Below, one piece after another: positions 19,865 to 29,069 of a stretch of DNA of 64,000 nt; position 1 is the first letter of the stretch, and each line of letters begins with the position of its first letter. Under the pieces are notes generated by a model. The model ran no database searches, was not told the DNA's origin, and was given only the letters and a program-made list of their open reading frames with translations. The DNA comes from Boseongicola sp. (GTDB lineage Bacteria > Pseudomonadota > Alphaproteobacteria > Rhodobacterales > Rhodobacteraceae). Location of the stretch: assembly GCA_028824715.1 (NCBI GenBank), contig JAPPCV010000114.1, positions 1-64,000 of the forward strand, read 5' to 3'. A program made the position numbers and the translations under genes.

Positions 19865-20367
19865 GCTCACTCCCCTGTTGCACGAATGCCGGCATCCAAG
19901 ACGCCGACAGAATCCTGGAATCTGCTTCCGCCCACCATCGTGTCGGCAACGGATACCATCCCCGCTGCGGCGACGCCAATGGCGCCAGCCAGCCTGCAAG
20001 CGGGTCCGCGTCACCCCGACCGCCCAGGTTCCTGCCCGAGACACGATTGCAGTTGAGGGATCGCTTGACTGTCAAGGTAAATTGAATCTGGGTGCACGCC
20101 ACACTGTGGTCCCGCTGAGCTCACGGGAGTGGCGTGCAACCAAGCATAATCATTAAGGAATAGCGGCTTACGAGGGTGTCGCCGTGCACGCGGCAGCCTC
20201 GATGAGGAAAACGATGCCAGTCAGTCAGGACAGACCGAACGCAGGGCCCGACTGGCCGCGAAACGGCCTTCGTTCAATCCTTCACAATGGAGCCTCCTTG
20301 GAGTAATCCACCGAACAAGTCACGCGATGGCGCACATGGCATCACGGCGTTCGAATTGGAGACGGCA
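19865..20367. other. gene-free stretch
   Basis: About 500 bp between the start of the small membrane protein (minus) and the SRPBCC gene (plus). It must hold the promoters of both. I see no gene or repeat in it. Confidence 0.4.
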
Positions 20368-20850
20368 ATGGCGACGGACATTGGCGAGCGAATTCATGTG
20401 GAGAGGGCAGGCACGGTAGCCATGGCGCTATCTGCCGAGGAAGCCTTTCCCTTGTTCAGCGCAGAAGGCGAGCGACGATGGGTGGCGGGGTGGAATCCGC
20501 GCTACGTGCATCCAGCCGAGCCCGGTGCGGGAGAGGGCGTCATCTTCCAGACCGTCAAGAAGGATTTGGGAACCGCGACGTGGGTCCAGACGCGACATGA
20601 GCCCGGCGCAGGTCTTGCGTCGTTCGTCTATGTCCTTCCTGACCACCACGCTGCCATGGTGGACGTTGGTGTAAGCCCCGACGGCGAGGACCGAAGCTTG
20701 GCGTCTGTGAGGTATCGTATGACGTCCTTGTCAGTGGATGCGGACAACTTCGTTCGAGCTTTCGCCGAGACCTTCGAGCATTTCATGGCCCAATGGGCAG
20801 AGGCCATTCAGTGCCACATCGTGGATGGTGTGCCACTTGGCGGAGAGTGA
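20368..20850 (+). CDS. SRPBCC-family protein
   Basis: The 160-residue protein is START/SRPBCC-like. Near its start lies VAMALSAEEAFPLFSAEGER followed by WVAGWNPRYVHP, a pattern of many polyketide-cyclase-like small-ligand-binding proteins. A TATWVQTRHEP beta strand and a long amphipathic C-terminal helix with FAETFEHFMAQWAEAI follow. I use the ATG at 20368, with GGAG seven bases upstream; a frame from 20287 is open but unconvincing. These proteins bind hydrophobic ligands or act as hydrolases and cyclases; no specific role can be given. Confidence 0.8.
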   Translation: MATDIGERIHVERAGTVAMALSAEEAFPLFSAEGERRWVAGWNPRYVHPAEPGAGEGVIFQTVKKDLGTATWVQTRHEPGAGLASFVYVLPDHHAAMVDVGVSPDGEDRSLASVRYRMTSLSVDADNFVRAFAETFEHFMAQWAEAIQCHIVDGVPLGGE

Positions 20851-21255
20851 AGCCGGAGGCCGCTGACGCGCCAGCGTTGGGTCATGACAACGCTCATTGA
20901 TCAGGTTGCGCCCGAATCACTGTGGAATCGCGGCCAAAGTGTTGAACGCAACATTCTGTACGCGATTCCACCGCCTAAACTGGAAGTTTCATGGCGAGGC
21001 GTCCTCGGTGCGTTGCCCGCCCCCGCACGTTCCGCTCTGTCCCACGCCACGGCGGCGCTTGTCGTCAACCCTCACCGGAACGCGCTCGGAGACCTGGTCA
21101 GAATCGTCCCTGCGTGGCCTCCAGGCCACTTTCGGCGTGTTGACGAGGTGATGACACGCGGCCCGGTTCCGAGCGTGCCCACATGGGCAACACGACCGGT
21201 CGCGAACGGTTCCGCGTCCTGCGGCCCGGACCAGTCCGACCGGCAGACCACCCCC
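20851..21255. other. gene-free stretch
   Basis: About 400 bp with no supported gene. It contains AAACTGGAAGTTTCATGGC at 20977-20995, nearly repeated at 22649-22667. Confidence 0.35.
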
Positions 21256-21441
21256 TCAGTGCTCCGTCAGGTCCTCGTCCTCGAGTTCGGGCTCCATGCC
21301 CGTGACCGCCATGGCGATGATCGTGAACGCGTCGGCAATGTCGTTCAACCCGCCCTCCTCAAGGACGTCGGCAATGCGTCCCAGGTTGCCGTCGATGCGC
21401 TCCAGCACTTCGGCGATTCGTCCCTCGCTCGTTCCTGTCAT
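21256..21441 (-). CDS. small acidic helical protein
   Basis: The frame encodes 61 residues, MTGTSEGRIAEVLERIDGNL onward, rich in Glu/Asp/Leu and predicted to be helical, with an acidic tail (EPELEDEDLTEH). The ATG at 21441 has GGGAG upstream at a suitable distance. The heptad-like pattern ILERIDGNLGRIADVLEEGG suggests a short amphipathic or coiled-coil helix. No family is recognised. Upstream in the same frame the reading continues into one copy of a dispersed repeat, so a mobile-element origin is possible. Confidence 0.5.
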   Translation of the reverse strand: MTGTSEGRIAEVLERIDGNLGRIADVLEEGGLNDIADAFTIIAMAVTGMEPELEDEDLTEH

Positions 21442-21562
21442 CCCGGACATCTCCCTTGTAGCATTCAGCCGCCCGCAACTTCCGGAGCCGGCCGCAGGAA
21501 ACGGGTGACAGGGCGCAGGCAGCATGGCAAGGTACGGACGCACGGGTGACCTCGGGACGAAG

Positions 21563-21737
21563 CGTGGCGCGTCCGGCTGAAAGCGCCGCCAGGCGGAACG
21601 GGATCCTGGTGACAGCCCCGAAAAGGCCTGCCGGATTGAGGCCCCGTGCACCCGCATCCGCCCGGACCTGGCGGGCGGTTTCCGCCCTTCCCGCTTGCAC
21701 TGCCGGTCTTCAGGGCTTCGGTGCCTGTCAACGCCGG
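21563..21737 (-). repeat. dispersed repeat, copy A (inverted relative to copy B)
   Basis: The reverse complement of this interval matches 39945-40118 with only about ten differences outside a central block. The 60 bases 21601-21660 are identical to 40021-40080. The repeat contains a GGGCGG-AAA-CCGCCC hairpin. Identity falls off on both sides at about the same places, so this is a discrete unit of about 175 bp. Confidence 0.85.
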
Positions 21738-21854
21738 ACACGTACAACGTACATGGGCAATCTGATTCTCGCTTTCGCGACTTCGGCACCGCACTGCCTG
21801 GCCGCGGGGAGTGGATCGATGCAACGCAGGCGAGCCACGGAGGCGCATCGCCGA

Positions 21855-22253
21855 TCAGTAACGCTCGGCGAAACCCGAGCGGTCAAACGGCGGTGGGCCG
21901 TTCTCCGCGAAATACTCCTCCGCCCTGGCAATCAGACCGTTCCGCACTTCAAGGAACGACACCGCGAACAGGGCGGTCTCGCCGTCGCTGATCTCCGTAA
22001 CAGTCACCACGGTGTCGCCGCACTCGTCGATTTGCCGGACCGTGCAGCGCCAGTCGCCTGGATGGCTTTCGTTGAGATCGATGAAGTTCCCGGGGCCGCG
22101 GATGCGCTCCCGGGTGTTCGGCCAATGAGCCTCGAAGTCCTCGGACAGCAGCGGCAAGGCATCCCGGAACCGCCTCTCGTCGAAGCAGCGCCAAAGCTCG
22201 ATCGCCACGTGCCGGCTTTTCCGCCCGGTCAACAGTGCGTCCGGTCGATCCAT
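21855..22253 (-). CDS. SnoaL/NTF2-like protein
   Basis: The 132-residue protein begins MDRPDALLTGRKSRHVAIEL after a GGAGGAAG ribosome-binding site. It shows the NTF2-like pattern: an N-terminal helix WRCFDERRFRDALPLLSEDF, then FEAHWPNTRERIRGPGNFID, typical of SnoaL-type proteins. Strands TVVTVTEISDG, FAVSFLEVRNGLIARAEEYF follow. Such proteins are small isomerases, hydratases or ligand binders. The final segment GPPPFDRSGFAERY is near-standard for the group. No pathway partner lies nearby. Confidence 0.82.
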   Translation of the reverse strand: MDRPDALLTGRKSRHVAIELWRCFDERRFRDALPLLSEDFEAHWPNTRERIRGPGNFIDLNESHPGDWRCTVRQIDECGDTVVTVTEISDGETALFAVSFLEVRNGLIARAEEYFAENGPPPFDRSGFAERY

Positions 22254-23156
22254 CAGTCTTCCTCCACCGCTCACTGCCTTGTCCGGGATCCTGCCCGGAC
22301 TCGTGCCGGACTTCACGGTGACAACCGGTTCCCTGTCCCCGCGCCTGAATGACACCGTACGGCGCAGACTTGGACAACCCTTTCGCCCTTGTAATGGCAG
22401 ACCGTATGGCGACAAGTCCGGAAGACCGGTTAGTTCCCTCTTTCCTCCCGTCAAGGCACGGCCGATCCGGAACTCTCTCCGGTAGTCCGGGTTTCCCCTT
22501 CAAGGCACTGGCCAAGACAAGCCATTGCCGGGCGCGTTCGGACACACGATCCCTCCCGACATCGGCGAATGGTGCCATCAGCGTTGGCTTCAACCGATGC
22601 AAAACGAACTTCGGAGAGCTGACACGATGGCAAACATGAACGCTGATTGAACTGGAAGTTTCGTGGCCCCTCGCATCGCGACAGTGCCTGGCAACCCCTT
22701 GCCATCGTGCCTGGTGCTTGCCAAAGGGTCACCTCCGAACGTGCCTGTCGGCGACCGCCAAATCTCGAGGACCGGTGCGCCCCTGCACGGCACATCCATT
22801 GAACCAGAGGTGTTGACAGTGTGATGAACAAGTCCCTTCCGGGAGAATCCCGTGCTTGGTAGCCTCGATGTCCGCCTTGTTCCCGTTGCTCAGCTCAGCC
22901 GAGGAATTGAATGCTGGAAGCGAGGCTGAGGACATTCGAATTCCTGCGCACGACACTTCCGGACGTCCTTGCCAATGTCCGGATCCAGGCAGCCCTTTGC
23001 CTTCTCGCTGCCAAGCTCGCCGGATGACGTGAATCCCTTTACTTCAGGCAACGAGGAAGCGACTCATGATGCCGGGCCGACGAGCTTGCCGGGGCCTTCG
23101 ACAACGGGAACAGGCAGTGCGTGATTCCAAAGTGGCGACAACCATGCGGGACGCCG
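22254..23156. other. gene-poor stretch
   Basis: About 0.9 kb. It contains one possible 38-codon frame (22911-23027) and GAACTGGAAGTTTCGTGGC at 22649-22667, nearly repeated at 20977-20995. No larger gene is supported on either strand. Confidence 0.4.
22911..23027 (+). CDS. possible 38-residue protein or gene fragment
   Basis: A short frame, MLEARLRTFEFLRTTLPDVL onward, with GAGGA six bases before the ATG. Its composition is protein-like (amphipathic helix), unlike surrounding frames. It could equally be the end of a decayed gene. No family is recognised. Confidence 0.25.
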   Translation: MLEARLRTFEFLRTTLPDVLANVRIQAALCLLAAKLAG

Positions 23157-24431
23157 ATGCAGAACCGTGAAGACATCCTGCCGGCGGCATTCAGGCGTTC
23201 CCTGGTCTCGACCGCGTCGACCAACGTTGGCGACGGCATTCTTCTGGTTTGCTGGGCCTGGACCGCGTCACTGCTCACCCGGGATGCCATTCTCATTGCA
23301 GCAGTGCCGTTCACGGTCCGTGTCGGCTGGCTGGGCTTCGCTGTCTTCGCGGGCGTGATCGCGGACCGCTTCAACCGCAAGCGCCTGATCATGGCTGCCG
23401 ATGTCTCACGGTTTCTTCTTCTGGCCGCATTTTCCGGACTGGTTTGCCTGAAGGTCCCGTTCGGGCCCCCGGCAGTTTCCGGCGTCGGCTCGGTGCCGGT
23501 CTATTCCGCGCTGGTCATCTCCGCCCTCGTCGCCGGAATGCTGGAGGTCGTCCGCGACAATTCCATGCAGACGATCCTGCCCTCGATCGTGCGATCCAGT
23601 TCGCTGGAGAAGGCCAACGGCCGGAACTGGGCCGCGGAACTGCTTTGCAACTCGCTTGTCGGGCCGATGCTGGGCGGCGCCATGCTTCTTTGGGCTCCCT
23701 ACATGCCCTTTGCCGTCGCGGGTCTCCTTTACGCCATTGGAGCGGCGGCGTTCCTCAGGGTTCGCGGCGCCTTCACGTTGAAGAGGCGTCAATCCACGTG
23801 GTGGCAGGACATCCGGGAGGCAGCCGGATTCCTGCTTTCGCACGACTTCCTTCCGAAGCTGGCGGCGGTGGCCGGGGCGTGGAACCTCTTCTTCCTGATG
23901 GCGCTCACGGCCTTGATCCTTCACGTTCAGGAAAACCTGGGCGGATCGTCGTTCGACTACAGTTCCGTGCTTGCGATCGGCGCCTTGGGCGGGGCGGTCG
24001 GTGGCTGGTTCGGCAACAGGATCGTTGCAACGCTGGGACCGGGACGCACCGCCCAGTATGCCTTGCTGTTCTCCACGCCGAGCTTCCTCTGCATGGCTGT
24101 CGCGCCAGACACATGGAGTCTTGCGCTAGTGTACTTCCTGTTCAACTTCAGCGGCCTTGTGTGGAACACGGTATCGGTCTCGTTTCGGCAGCGCGCCTTG
24201 CCAGACCGGATGCGGGGGCGCATCAACAGTCTGTACCGTCTCTCGGCATGGGCCCTCATGCCGGTGGGCATACTCGGGTGCGGATTGATCGTGACGGTCG
24301 CCGAAGATTCCGTAGGGAGGAGTCTGGCGATAGCTCTCCCGTTCTACGTGTCGGCGGCTGGCGTGTTCCTGGTATCCGTCATGACATGGCCTGCGCTTGG
24401 CAGGGGCCTTGAGCCTCGCCCAGGTTGCTAG
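23157..24431 (+). CDS. MFS transporter (MFS_3 / EntS-like)
   Basis: This 424-residue, twelve-helix major facilitator belongs to the MFS_3 group. The A-motif region reads GVIADRFNRKRLIMAADVSR after the second helix. A second half begins near FLLSHDFLPKLAAVAGAWNL. The pattern NSMQTILPSIVRSSSLEKAN between helices 4 and 5 is typical of EntS-like exporters. The substrate is not known; relatives export siderophores, drugs or small metabolites. The ATG at 23157 has only a weak GGGA upstream; a start at 23121 would add 12 residues. It stands alone between gene-poor stretches. Confidence 0.88.
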   Translation: MQNREDILPAAFRRSLVSTASTNVGDGILLVCWAWTASLLTRDAILIAAVPFTVRVGWLGFAVFAGVIADRFNRKRLIMAADVSRFLLLAAFSGLVCLKVPFGPPAVSGVGSVPVYSALVISALVAGMLEVVRDNSMQTILPSIVRSSSLEKANGRNWAAELLCNSLVGPMLGGAMLLWAPYMPFAVAGLLYAIGAAAFLRVRGAFTLKRRQSTWWQDIREAAGFLLSHDFLPKLAAVAGAWNLFFLMALTALILHVQENLGGSSFDYSSVLAIGALGGAVGGWFGNRIVATLGPGRTAQYALLFSTPSFLCMAVAPDTWSLALVYFLFNFSGLVWNTVSVSFRQRALPDRMRGRINSLYRLSAWALMPVGILGCGLIVTVAEDSVGRSLAIALPFYVSAAGVFLVSVMTWPALGRGLEPRPGC

Positions 24432-25160
24432 ATTTGGGGAACGGACCTGTCACCGACTTCCCCATCGGCGAGGAATCTCCACGTCTCTGCCGAACGTGTT
24501 GGCCGCGAGGCAATCGGATCACTCCCGCGCTCGTCATTCCGGTTTCGTGAAACCTGTGCCGGATCGCCTGGTCGCACCCTTGCAAGCCCTGCATTGCCTG
24601 ACTTTTCCGGAAGCCGTGCATCCGGACCTCTCCTGCACCGTAATCGCATCGACACCCTGTGGAATGCATCCTGAGCCCCGTGCTTTCCGCCGGATGCCGG
24701 GGCTTCCGCCCTTGACGGGAGCATCCGTTGGCAACCGTCCGGGTCCTTGGCGATTGACGTGGCCGCAGGCCAAGCAGAACGGTCGACGTTTCACGCCTTT
24801 CCTCGGGACAGCAAGAGTCTGGCAGCGACCGAGTGCATTCCGTCCCCAGCAGCCCGTTCGCATGCCCCCGCACTTCGCCTTGCACCTTTCCGACCTTGAC
24901 CAGACCGCATCGTTCTTGCCGCCCCAACAGGCTCCGGGACCGCAAGGAGGCACGGCTCGTGGAGCGCTTGCGCCGGCACGGGCCCGGACATGGGCGTTCC
25001 ATGCAGTGCGAGCCCGGCGGAGCGGGGATAGCGGTTCCGGGCTCGCAACGCGCGGATTCTCTTTCCTCAGCAGACCATCACGTACAGGAAACTGGGCCAT
25101 CGATTTGCCGGAGGGACATTGCGTCACGCACGGTCCCGTGCATCTACCGAAGAGCGGTGC
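24432..25160. other. gene-free stretch
   Basis: About 0.7 kb. Long frames are open on both strands, but they are Arg/Pro/Cys-rich, have no ribosome-binding sites and match nothing I recognise. It separates the convergent MFS and dgoD genes. No terminator hairpin with a T-run was found. Confidence 0.4.
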
Positions 25161-26303
25161 CTACCATTCAGCGAGGCTGCCGTCGCCGTGCCGCCAAAGC
25201 GGATTCCGCCAGCGGTGCCCTTCACTTGCGGCGGCATGAACGGCGTCCGCGTCAATCTCGATTCCAAGCCCCGGGCGCGTCGGAATCGCGACCATGCCGT
25301 CGGCATAGTGAAGTTCGCATTGCGGCATCACGTACGGGAGCGGCGCATCCGGGTCATGCAGTCCCAGGCGCTGCTCCTGCAACTGCGCATTGTAGCAGAT
25401 TCCGTCCAGTTGCAGGCACGCCGCCAGCGAAACGGGACCGTGAGGGCAGTGAAGCGCCACGCCAACGTCATGGCACTCGGCCATTGCCGCGATCTTTCGG
25501 GTCTCGGTGATGCCGCCCGCGTGACTCGGATCAGGCTGGATGACGTCGACATGGCCGGACTCCAGGAGGGGCCTGAATTCCCAGCGGGAGCAAAGTCTTT
25601 CTCCCAGGGCAAGTTGCGCCGACGTCAGCCGCGAAATCCCGGACAACGCGGCCGCATGCTCGCCGAGGACGGGTTCCTCGATGAACACGGGACGAAACTG
25701 TTCGAGCGCGGACACCAGCGCCTTCGCCACCCCGCGATGCGCACGGCCATGGATGTCGATGCCGAGACCGATCTCTGGGCCGACCGCGGACCGAACCGCA
25801 TCGACGCGGGCAACCGCCTCGTCGATTGCCGCATTCGAGGCGATGAACCCGATCGCTTCCGTGGCGTTCATCTTCAGGAACTTCAGGCCTTTCCTGACGT
25901 GATCCAGCGCCTGTCGCGCGAGTTCCTCCCTGCTGCTTCCCCGGACCGAAGCGTAGACCTGCACCCGATCCCGCACGGGACCGCCCAGGAGAACATGCAC
26001 GGGCTGCCCGAGCGATTTCCCCTTGATGTCCCACAGCGCCTGGTCGATTCCGGCGAGCGCGCTCATGTGAAAGACGCCGCCGCGGTAGTATCCGCCCCTG
26101 TACAGCACGTTCCAGTGATCCTCGATAGGCCCGGGATCCTTGCCGATCAGGTAATCGGCCATCTCCCCGACCAGTTCGGCAACCGTGTGCGCCCGTCCCT
26201 CGACGACCGGTTCGCCCCACCCGGTGATGCCCGCATCCGTCTCGATCTTGAGAAGGCACCACCGGGGCGGGACTAGGTAGGTTTCCAGTCGCACGATTCT
26301 CAT
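25161..26303 (-). CDS. dgoD: D-galactonate dehydratase-type enolase-superfamily enzyme
   Basis: The 380-residue protein is very similar along its length to E. coli DgoD. Shared marks are the opening PPRWxxLKIETDxGxxGWGEPV, the LDxHGR-type metal/acid motif (IDIHGRA), FIEEPVL, LGERLCSRWEF, QPDPSHAGGITE, HCPHGP and the ending WRNPLWRH-DGSLAEW. The three acidic metal ligands and both catalytic histidines are present. It dehydrates D-galactonate to 2-keto-3-deoxygalactonate. It is the last gene of an operon with a family-5 ABC transporter and an SDR, supporting uptake and oxidation of a galactose-related sugar. The exact epimer remains an inference. Confidence 0.88.
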   Translation of the reverse strand: MRIVRLETYLVPPRWCLLKIETDAGITGWGEPVVEGRAHTVAELVGEMADYLIGKDPGPIEDHWNVLYRGGYYRGGVFHMSALAGIDQALWDIKGKSLGQPVHVLLGGPVRDRVQVYASVRGSSREELARQALDHVRKGLKFLKMNATEAIGFIASNAAIDEAVARVDAVRSAVGPEIGLGIDIHGRAHRGVAKALVSALEQFRPVFIEEPVLGEHAAALSGISRLTSAQLALGERLCSRWEFRPLLESGHVDVIQPDPSHAGGITETRKIAAMAECHDVGVALHCPHGPVSLAACLQLDGICYNAQLQEQRLGLHDPDAPLPYVMPQCELHYADGMVAIPTRPGLGIEIDADAVHAAASEGHRWRNPLWRHGDGSLAEW

Positions 26304-26361
26304 GTGCCGTTCCTTGCCGAAGCGGCTCCGGGCCGAGGACGGCCGGATGACGGTCCGGCTG

Positions 26362-28113
26362 TCACGCGACCGTGCCCGGCCAGAGCGAAAAGCCCGGGAT
26401 CCGGCTGCGGATCACGGATTGGTTGAATGCATCCGCATCCGCACCGCCCGGGGCCCGAGGTTCGCGAACGCGAGCCCATGCCTGGTCCGGATCCGTTGAC
26501 GGGATGGATTCGACCAGCTGCACGGTGTAGGGGTGTTTCGGGTCGCGGATGACCTCGTCCGGAAGCCCCGCCTCGACGACCCTTCCCCGGCGCAGGACAA
26601 TGACGCCGTCGCTCGACCGGTAGGCGGTGGCCAGGTCGTGCGTGATGTAGAAAACCGAAATTCCGAATTCGTCCCTGAGCTGCCGGATGTTCTCGAGAAT
26701 CGTCGCGCGCAAGGACGCGTCGACCATGGAAACGGGCTCGTCCGCGACGATCAGCTTCGGCCGGAGCGCGACCGCCCGCGCCACCATGATCCGCTGCCTT
26801 TGCCCGCCGGACAGCTGGTGTGCGTGGCTGCCGAAGGTCGCGCCGGGATCAAGGCCCACGCGCTGCAGGGCGTCGGCCATGATGTCGTAGGCCTCGGCCC
26901 GGTTCGCCGCGATGCCGAACCGCCGCAGCGGAACGGTGAATGCGTGGTCGATGGTGTAGAACGGATTGAACGACGCGTACGGATCCTGGAATATCGCCTG
27001 GACCTGCCGCCTGAAATCCGACTTTTCGCGCCGCTTCATTGCCGCGACATCCCGGCCCCCGAACGTGATCCGCCCCGTGGTGGGCTTCTGGAAGCCCAGC
27101 ATCAGGTTGCCGCATGCCGACTTGCCGCTGCCGCTCTGCCCGACCATGGCGATGATCCTGGGGCTGCTCCGGGAGAACCGCAGCGAGACGGGCTTCAGGG
27201 CAGCCACGTCCTTCCCGAAGAACCCGCGTCGGTAGGTCTTCGAAGCATTCTCCAGGCTCAGCAGCGCATCGTCGTCCTCGACATGGCCCGGATCCTCTCC
27301 GGCTCGCACGGGTTCGACCGGACGGCGCACGGGCATGGCCGGAACCGAGGCGATCAACTCCCGCGTGTACGCCGCCCGGGGCGACCTGAACACCCGCTTG
27401 GTCGATCCAGCCTCGACGATTCGCCCCTGGCGCATGACCACCAGCCGATCCACGAACTGCGCCATCAGGCCCATGTCGTGTCCGATCAGGACGAGGCCCG
27501 AGCCAAGCTCCCGCTGGACCCGGTCCAGCGTCTGCATGACCCGACGCTGCGTTATCACGTCCAGCGCGCTGGTGGGTTCGTCCGCGATCAGGAGCTTGGG
27601 CTTCAGCGCGATCGCGACAGCGATGCACGCGCGCTGCTTCATGCCTCCGGACAGCTCGTGCGGATACCGCGCGCCGGCGTCATGCGGCAGGCCCGCCTTT
27701 TCCATGAGTTCCCTCACGGCGGCACGACGTTCGCCGCGTCCCATTTGTTCGCCGTGGTCTTCCATGCCGTCGAGCACCGAATCCCGGACCCTCTGGACGG
27801 GATTGAGAGAGTTCATCGCCCCCTGGGGGATGTAGCTGACCGTCCTGAGGCGTTCGGCCTTCAAGTCTTCCTGCGACAGGCCGAGCAGGTCGAGATCCCC
27901 CATCCTGGCGACCCCGTTCGTGACCCGGCCCGGGTTCGGAACCAGGCCCATGAGCGCGAGGGCGGTCGTTGTCTTGCCCGAACCGCTTTCGCCGACGAAT
28001 CCGAGCTTCTCGCCCGGGGCGATGTCGAAACTCACGTCGCGCACCGCGTTGATCCTGTGCGTGTCCGTGGCAAAGCTCACGGACAGGTGCCGGACCTCGA
28101 GAAGGGGTGCCAT
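26362..28113 (-). CDS. ABC transporter ATP-binding protein, two fused DppD/DppF-type domains
   Basis: The 583-residue protein contains two complete ATPase domains. The first has Walker A GESGSGKTTT, signature LSGGMKQR and Walker B LIADEPTSALD. The second has GQSGSGKSA, LSGGQRQR and VADEPVSMVD. The oligopeptide-type C-terminal extensions (HPYTVQLVESIP at the end of the second) mark the Opp/Dpp family. One polypeptide thus supplies both motor subunits for the adjoining permeases. The start shares one base with the stop of the preceding permease gene (TGATG), indicating coupling. Confidence 0.93.
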   Translation of the reverse strand: MAPLLEVRHLSVSFATDTHRINAVRDVSFDIAPGEKLGFVGESGSGKTTTALALMGLVPNPGRVTNGVARMGDLDLLGLSQEDLKAERLRTVSYIPQGAMNSLNPVQRVRDSVLDGMEDHGEQMGRGERRAAVRELMEKAGLPHDAGARYPHELSGGMKQRACIAVAIALKPKLLIADEPTSALDVITQRRVMQTLDRVQRELGSGLVLIGHDMGLMAQFVDRLVVMRQGRIVEAGSTKRVFRSPRAAYTRELIASVPAMPVRRPVEPVRAGEDPGHVEDDDALLSLENASKTYRRGFFGKDVAALKPVSLRFSRSSPRIIAMVGQSGSGKSACGNLMLGFQKPTTGRITFGGRDVAAMKRREKSDFRRQVQAIFQDPYASFNPFYTIDHAFTVPLRRFGIAANRAEAYDIMADALQRVGLDPGATFGSHAHQLSGGQRQRIMVARAVALRPKLIVADEPVSMVDASLRATILENIRQLRDEFGISVFYITHDLATAYRSSDGVIVLRRGRVVEAGLPDEVIRDPKHPYTVQLVESIPSTDPDQAWARVREPRAPGGADADAFNQSVIRSRIPGFSLWPGTVA

Positions 28114-29069
28114 CAGCGCCTGTCCTGGCGAAGGCGCGGATTGGCGAATTCATCCAGGCCGGACGAGAGCATGTAGAATCCCACGAAGAGCAGGATGATG
28201 ACGAAGACCGGTGGCACGATCCACCACCACATGCCTTGCAGGAACGCCGAATAGTACATCATCCAGTAGACGGTCATTCCGAGCGTCGGTTCGTTTTGCG
28301 GCCCGAGGCCCATGGCCTGGAGGCCGACGGCGGCAAGAATCGACGCGGACACCGCAAGGACGAACACCGCGACCAGGTAGGGGAGCAGGTTCGGCACCAG
28401 TTCGCGCACGATGATCTCGAAGCCGGACATCCCGGAGAGGCGTGCCATGTCGACATAGCCCATGTTCCGCATGACGAGGACTTGGCTTCGGACCTGCCTT
28501 GTCGGGCGGCGCCACGCGAGGAGGGATATGATGAACGCCATCGACAGCGAGGACAGCTGGCCCGGGATCGACGCGGCGATCACGACAAGGATCAGTATCG
28601 CCGGCACCGTCAAAAGAACGTCCACGATCCAGTTCACGACATTGTCGACCCAGCCGCCAAAGTAGCCCGACGCAAATCCGAGCGCGCTGCCGAGCGCGGT
28701 TCCGAGCGCCGCGGCAATGATGCCCGTGCGCATGGTCAGCCAGGTTCCGGCGATCGTGACGGCCAGCACGTCGCGGCCCTGCGTGTCGGTGCCGAAGGGA
28801 TTCTCGACGTTCGGCGCCATGTAGGGCGTCGATGACAGCGGTTGCGCGAGTTCCACGGGCCAAAGGAGGCGCCCGAGTCCGGCGAACGCCACCAGGAAGC
28901 CGAGGATCCCGAGGCCGATCGGGAACGCCGGGTTCCTGCGGCAGTAGCCCAGGAGCCTGGCCTGGAAGCGGCGCTCATGCGCCGGCGTGGTCCCGAGCGT
29001 GACGATGTGGGCTTCGGGCCTCGGGCATTCGGGAAGCGGTCCGCCGGCTGAGGCATGCCCTTCCGTCAT
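28113..29069 (-). CDS. ABC transporter permease (DppC type)
   Basis: The 318-residue protein has the N-terminal OppC helix (RRNPAFPIGLGILGFLVAF), a periplasmic loop with the family motif NPFGTDTQGRDVLA, and about five further helices. The EAA-like loop is around RQVRSQVLVMRNMGYVDMAR. It pairs with the upstream DppB-type permease, whose stop it overlaps by 4 bp. It imports the substrate delivered by the family-5 binding protein encoded upstream. Confidence 0.93.
   Translation of the reverse strand: MTEGHASAGGPLPECPRPEAHIVTLGTTPAHERRFQARLLGYCRRNPAFPIGLGILGFLVAFAGLGRLLWPVELAQPLSSTPYMAPNVENPFGTDTQGRDVLAVTIAGTWLTMRTGIIAAALGTALGSALGFASGYFGGWVDNVVNWIVDVLLTVPAILILVVIAASIPGQLSSLSMAFIISLLAWRRPTRQVRSQVLVMRNMGYVDMARLSGMSGFEIIVRELVPNLLPYLVAVFVLAVSASILAAVGLQAMGLGPQNEPTLGMTVYWMMYYSAFLQGMWWWIVPPVFVIILLFVGFYMLSSGLDEFANPRLRQDRR

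Noticed and set aside
24397-25239. 280-codon plus-strand frame, and a 197-codon minus-strand frame over the same DNA
   Set aside because: Both overlap the 3' ends of real genes and lack any recognisable motif or start site; judged non-coding.
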